From Acanthaster planci (taxonomy: Eukaryota; Echinodermata; Asteroidea; Valvatida; Acanthasteridae), in the NCBI RefSeq assembly GCF_001949145.1, contig NW_019091355.1:5435625-5495624 (forward strand): 60,000 nucleotides of DNA, read 5' to 3'. The notes under the pieces were generated by a model. The model was not told the origin of the DNA, searched no databases, and was given only the letters and a program-made list of their open reading frames with translations. Of this stretch, positions 54,346-60,000 are shown piece after piece. Position 1 is the stretch's first letter. Each line of letters opens with the position of its first letter. Position numbers and translations under genes: made by a program.

Positions 54346-56109
54346 AAAGGCCACACATAAAAATTCATTACATTGAAATAAACAATTTTTGTACACAGCT
54401 GTGCTGTAATATCCCTTACTAATCACATGCACAAAAGCAAGTGATTATCTTTATAAGAAAGGAGAATTTATATGCACAGCAACTTGGTTACAGAATGAGC
54501 CTTAAGTTTTACGCAGAAATCAATGTCACAGGACGAGATAAAGAAGTCACAATCATTACTTTTAAAATAATGTGTATGCATAGTCAGTAAGGATGGCATC
54601 CCTATACAGAAACCACTCATGCAAATCATTCTGACAAAACAGGTGTTCACTTTGTCATTGGTTGTTTAAAATCTTGTCCATTCATGGGTCAATTTTGCTT
54701 GGTGGAGAGTGCTTTTGTGTGTGACTTTTGATTCAGTTACCAAGTTGGTGTGTGCATGTCAATTTCCAGTGTAGTTTGGCATATTGGGATGTCCTGGGCT
54801 TAACACTGGGAGGTGGTATGCTATCCCAATCCTTCTTGTATTTCAGGTAGCAGTAAAACAGGAAAACGGGCTTGATAAGACAGTGTCGTTAAGAAGCATG
54901 TGTTGGAATTACTAAAGTTTGGACACAGCCTCCTCGTTGCAGGGGTGGGGGCCACACGTAACCGAAGGTACGATACTGCCCCAAGTTGAGGCCTGCTGTA
55001 TGCCTACCTTTCCACTCAGAATGTGGAGAGGAGCTTCATATCGTTTAAATTCAGTAGCTCCTGCCCCCGTTTTGATTAAAGCCATGATAAATGCTTCAGA
55101 CCGGTTCTGCTGTCCCGAATGTTTTTTTCTAAGGTTTTCTGAGCCATTAAAAAGCCGTGAGGGAGATTACTTGGCACCACTTCTCAACAGTCGGGGCGGT
55201 AAAATTAATGATCGGCCTGTGTGCACCATGGCAAGATTAATAACGCGTGAAAGCCATTAACTAAAACATGATGGTAGATGGCTACTTTTTGCCCCTTAAT
55301 TTCCCGCCATAAAACAGTGACAGCGCGCCAAACAGACGCCAGTACACGACTAGTGATGTCGTGGTTAACTGACAAGGCGGTTAACGACACAATATAGTCG
55401 CAATAATACATTATACATTGTTTTAAAGTGAGAGGGATACTTTCGTTTGAAGTAAAGTGTCATGGCTTTTAAAACGAATTGTACATAGGTCTGGCAATGT
55501 CTGTGCCGCGTACCAGTCAATTTCGTATACATATATTCGTAACGACCTCTTTTTGAGGTGGTATTCCGTCCAGATGTTGATTTCTGAAAAAGAAAGACTG
55601 GAATTTAGTAGAAACTTGCAACGTTGGTCAAATTTGTACTATTTTGAGTTGAACTCCAGGACTCTTTAAGGTCTGCGTTTAATATTCTTTTGGTCTTCCG
55701 TAGGATTTCTACTTCAGTACGATTCTCATCTCCTAGTTCGGAGGTGCCACCCATGTCGGTTTTGTTATGAAGGCGACATGGCCGCAATAGTGATGCGTCA
55801 TTTCGGTTGATGATACATATAGACCTCAGTTAAAATTTGTCCTCGACGGATAAGGATGATGCAGCCCAGTAATTGAGTCCATTAGGGGCTGTCAGGTTTA
55901 ATCAGAGTGGCTGCTCATAACTGTATCAAACTAATTATGAGAACTGTATCTTTTTTTGTCGTACTGCTTGTAACAAATACAAAAACGGTTTACCGCCATC
56001 TGAGTGTTACAGCGATTTACATGCAGCATTACATCTCTGTTCCCACTTTAACTATATTTTACACATTATGATGCACGATCCAGCGTTTAAAACAAAATGG
56101 CCACGATTG
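54346..56109. other. Gene-free stretch
   Basis: An open frame at 54919-55260 has no recognised domain. Its last 80 bp (AAAATTAATGATCGG, AAGATTAATAACGCG, GCCATTAACTA) is rich in homeodomain cores and may instead be regulatory. Confidence 0.3.
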
Positions 56110-56250
56110 TAGAACGGCCCGGTGAATACGAGTTTTTATTCATAGCTTCAATGCTTAATCTAATTATCATTCACGAACCCTGTCAATCTTCTTCGCTTGT
56201 CTCGAGCTTTATGATCTGTCAGTCTTAATTTCGCCCCATCTGAATCCTCC
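56110..56250. promoter_or_regulatory. Candidate enhancer with HOX and MEIS words
   Basis: GTTTTTATTCATAG, GCTTAATCTAATTATCATTC, CCTGTCAATC, GCTTTATGATCTGTCAGTC and TTAATTTCG occur in 130 bp. TTTATGATCTGTCAG couples a posterior-HOX-like TTTATGA to a MEIS-like TGTCA. There is no coding frame. Confidence 0.35.
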
Positions 56251-59200
56251 GTTCTCAAAGACAACAATTTCCCGCGCCTCTGTCATCGCCTATCGAAGTA
56301 AGAAGTGCAGTTCAACCTTAACCCCGACATACATGTAGTTCATCTTGCACCTTGACAAACTGCCAGGCACACAACAGCGCGCACACCCGTGCTGGCGCGC
56401 TAATTCACATAAAGCACCCTCGCATCAAGAGCTATGGTATGGGTTGATGTTTGTAGCGCTCTCATTGGATGACATAACGTCTGACGAATACGTTGCAGTT
56501 GGCTGTCGCAAAACATAATGGCATCATGGAAAGGCCTACAACGTTGATTCGCATTGTCTGTTCACGTGCCGTACGGTACGGCCCACCCACAATCCTCAGC
56601 GTCACCAGCTCGAGAACCTGTGTTTTCTGTTCACCCTGTACCGGCATCTTTGGTAACGAGCACCAGTGGGTATGAGCGAAAGGTGTACGTGCCCAACTCA
56701 GGTCCCCGTCCCCGTTTAGCACAGTGCGCGAGCTCTTCAGCCAAAGTGCACATCATTTGGTATGGTATTTCGTGTTCTTTCGATTAAACTTGAAAAACAG
56801 TCTCGTGTTGGATGGGACTTGGTCTAGGTTTAAGTGCGTTTAGATCAATGTCGCAACTGCCAGGTTGCGATGATCAACCTCCACGTCGACACACAGAACT
56901 TGAACTTTGCAATGTGCATTTCGACTGCATTATCGATTGGCCTCGATGATTGTGCTGAAAAGCTGGATCAGGGAAAAGACATTGGCTCAAAGTTCGATCC
57001 ACCTTTTTCAGCACTAGGGGCAAGGAGCCGAACAACAGGAAAACAATAGTTTTGGAGAGGAAATCTTGAATTGGGACGGAAGAGCGACATAACGAAGAGG
57101 ACCTCGTCTGTCATTCTCAACACTGTCAGGTCGTGAAATTAAATTTCTGACAGCGATTTTCTTTTGTCAGAAATGAAAGTTTGAGTGGTGCAATGTACTA
57201 TCTCTTAATTGTTGTGAGTTATGTGGATACGCCTCATAATACAATTATGTACTACACATTGTAAAATATGTTGAATTAAAAAAAAATAATTATGAAAGAC
57301 ATGAAGCAGAGGAATACTGAAAACAAGCCCCTTTGCAAACATCAAAATATGGAAGAATCTTTAAAAACCGACAATGTTGGTTTACAATTTCGTTTCCAGA
57401 TGAGAAAACGGCTCACATTTGTGCAAAGATTTTTTAGTGTGAATCCCTTAAGTGGCAATAGTTATCATGTGTATAGAGCCTATTCTTGCGCTTGTTTTTC
57501 ACCCCTGCCATTTTTCTATTGTTTTCCAAGCCGCAAGATATTTTGTTTGACCATACTAACGACTGGAGCAACATGATGGATATGGCATCGAAAGGGTATA
57601 CCCAGTCGGAAGCCAGACTGCATGCCATTTCAGCGCAGACTCCTGCGCCTCCGTCACAAAGACGAGACGATTTTTGAGGATGAAAGCAAAGGAGAGCGAG
57701 AGAGAGAAGGGGAGGGGGAGAGAGAGTCGGGGACAAGACAGCCATCAGCGCTTACAAAGTGTACTGGCGTTATAGGCATTAAGATTAATCGGTCACTTTG
57801 CTGTTCTCCGCAGGTCTGCCTCGGTCGTTTACAGAGTGGAGTGCGGCATTAAAGCATGCCGCCTCTGCGCCGTTCTTCCTCCCCATCTCTCCCATCTCTC
57901 TCCGCTCTCCGCTTCACGCTTTCCTATCTCTCCCGCTTTCTTCAGATTGGACAGCTACTTAATAAAGAGCGTCTTACCCACAGGAAGCAATGTATCAAAG
58001 CCAACAGAGTCATTTGGCCACATCTATTAGGAGGGCCAGTGGAAGTGTGGGGGAAACACAGTCTTTTTGAGAGTTCCTTTTCTAAATTTTCTTTTCATGA
58101 GATATTTTTAATGCTGTCAGTAAATTTGTAATTTTTTGTCCTTGATGGAACTTCTTTTTTTCTTTTTTTTTTATAGTATGTATGTGTGCTATAGAGAGTG
58201 TTTATCGAGAGTTTACAGGAGTGACATGCGAAAACGGATGCGAATACAGAACAGTCTCAAAACGTACCATTGTACATGTATATGCGATGGCGGCCCAGTG
58301 AAGCCAATCCAGGTGCACAGACAACAAACAATCAGATGCACGGAGAGGGGTCTTCTCCAACTAAAGTCACACACAAACCACACAGCCAACGGTTACTGGG
58401 AAAGTTCCCCAAATTTGGTGTTGCCAGAAATTCTCTTTTTAAAATAAATCAACTTGCACTCATCTTACTTGTTAGACAGATAACCGAGACAGCGTGGTGT
58501 TTGGGAAAACAGAAAGCCCCAATAAACTTAGTTTGCAGAACCCAACTTTATACCTCGCAGCGAGGTGAGGCGAGCAGAACTAATTTTCTGCGCTTTCTTA
58601 AGCCAGCCAATTTTGGCGCCCATACCGCCAAGCCGACGAGTTATGGCGGGCTCCCCGGCAGCGGCCGGTCGTATTCATCACGATAGGCGAGCGCGACGCG
58701 TGGCGCGCATGAAGGATAGGTTTTGGCGGGAGATTGGATGGGTTGGCGGCGCCGCGCTTATCGTGCGAGACGTGTGATGGACGAAGTTAATGGCGCGAGG
58801 TATGATGGATGGCCGCCCGCACTGCTACAGCAGTCCCCCATGCTTCTTCTTCCGTCTCATCCTCCTTCTCTTGCTTAAAGGGCAGATGCTAAAGGGCCTG
58901 CATCCCGCTCGCGTCTCCCTTCAGGGCTCCTGCCAACCGAGCCGGTTGAAGGGATGTTCGTTTTAGCGTTTTAGTTGTGAATTATGGAGAGGAAAGAAAT
59001 GAATGGTGCATGAAGGGCACGTCATCACCCGCGCCTGCCCGTTGCTGAAGCTGATGAATATTGGCAGACTTTGGGTCTCCGGTTGGGTTGGGCAACCTTT
59101 TATATTCCCGTCAACCGAAGTTTGATATTAATGCCTGGATGTGGAAGCCTGAATTTGCACACCAAATCCGCACCCGTGTTTCTTTTCATCCAACTTGTGA

Positions 59201-60000
59201 CAGGAGGCAGACACACATCACAGAAGAGACTCGCGCTCTCAATTCCGGTCATATTAGTTCTGTGGCAATACCAATTATCAAAGTAACAGAACCGATTGGT
59301 AAACATCAAACTCTACGGCACATTGTACTAGTAATCCTTTGTTACCATACCGAAGTATTGTCTCAATTTTAGGGGACCTAACATTGCAGACTAACATTGC
59401 CGGGGGGATCTCGCGTCTTGACGACAGCCTTGACCATTGTCACCGTAAGCATGCATACTACCTGTATTACATGTCGGGCCCAGATTATAACCCCCGCCAG
59501 TGTCGCCACCCATCTATCCATTAATTCCCTCCTCGTGCATCCTCCAGCCACTCATCCGTAACAAGCGTTTCATTTACAACTCTCTCGCGAAACCGGTCCA
59601 AGCTTTATCTGAAACTGGCAGCCATGTATGATCGATTCTCAAAGCATTCAACCGGTCATCACCACAGGATGGCACTGATGTAGTGGGTATACACTTCCAA
59701 GGAGCCGTGCAACGTCTGGAAAAAAAACCCGTGCTCTCTCTGTTTTTCAACAGCCTCTTGACGTGGCAGTTTCCTTTAAGGATTGTCCATCTTAATGATA
59801 CTTCATCTTGCTCTTCCCTCCTTTCCCTCGTTTAGCAATGGAGCGTCCTCTTGTTTGCCGACGAGTACAAATTGACTAAGTAGGGTACTCCTCATCGCCC
59901 GTATAAGACGCGGGCTTTCGGGGGGGGTGTCCTCTATCCATCCTACGGGGTGATGGATATAGCCGCGGAGGTCCGGAGACAGGAGGCTTTGGCCGAGGGA
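56251..60000. other. Gene-free right flank with CpG-rich and purine-rich patches
   Basis: A purine run (GAGAGAGAAGGGGAGGGGGA region, about 57688-57740), a pyrimidine run (57880-57950) and a CpG-rich patch with GGCGGGA and TTTTGGCGCC words (about 58600-58790) are visible. A 48-codon frame MAGSPAAAGRIHH at 58634 in the CpG-rich patch has no family match. I cannot support a gene here. Confidence 0.35.

Noticed and set aside
1-60000. CRISPR array, bacterial operon, phage or integrated virus
   Set aside because: No regularly spaced short repeats with unique spacers, no ribosome-binding-site-led gene strings, and no viral structural or polymerase frames were seen.

Overview
This is a eukaryotic genomic scaffold segment with two assembly gaps (runs of N at 1209-1292 and 34795-34852). 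It has split exons, GT-AG introns, many short inverted-repeat transposon remnants and a tRNA-derived SINE, and no bacterial operon structure. The palindromic words TACATGTA and TAGGCCTA recur throughout, and the SINE is of a type I associate with marine deuterostomes. I therefore infer a marine invertebrate, most likely an echinoderm, with hemichordate or amphioxus as alternatives. The species cannot be fixed from the sequence alone.

Region 1 (1-7.0 kb) is non-coding and AT-rich. It holds several transposon remnants: a foldback MITE at the left edge, a second inverted-repeat MITE present twice, a hAT-like element, and a 31-bp tandem array with a two-unit higher-order pattern.

Region 2 (7.1-17.9 kb) is the one gene I can assign with confidence. 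It is a plus-strand three-exon gene whose joined product (90 residues) resembles ANAPC16, the small APC/C subunit. Exons are 7222-7321, 14555-14623 and 16852-16955, and both introns are phase 1. The 7.2-kb first intron is full of mobile DNA. It includes a nested foldback element, a diverged duplication surrounding an inverted minisatellite, and a 2.16-kb element flanked by TTAA. That last element has terminal inverted repeats and encloses a decayed DUF3504 (Crypton/ZMYM-type recombinase-derived) gene. Intron 2 holds a MITE flanked by an exact 9-bp direct repeat.

Region 3 (about 18-50.9 kb) is a gene desert as far as I can see. It contains dispersed repeats (a foldback family, a LINE 3' end on the minus strand, a perfect 34-bp palindrome, a second copy of the left-edge MITE, a SINE). 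It also contains several stretches dense in homeodomain, PBX-HOX, nuclear-receptor and MEIS-like words. These could be conserved regulatory elements of a developmental gene outside the window, but this is inference.

Region 4 (50.9-60 kb) has a striking cluster of E2F-like TTCCGCGCCAAT repeats just upstream of a short ATG-initiated frame, and a phase-compatible exon candidate 1.9 kb downstream. This may be an unrecognised cell-cycle-type gene. The rest of the region is non-coding, with purine- or pyrimidine-rich and CpG-rich patches near the right end.
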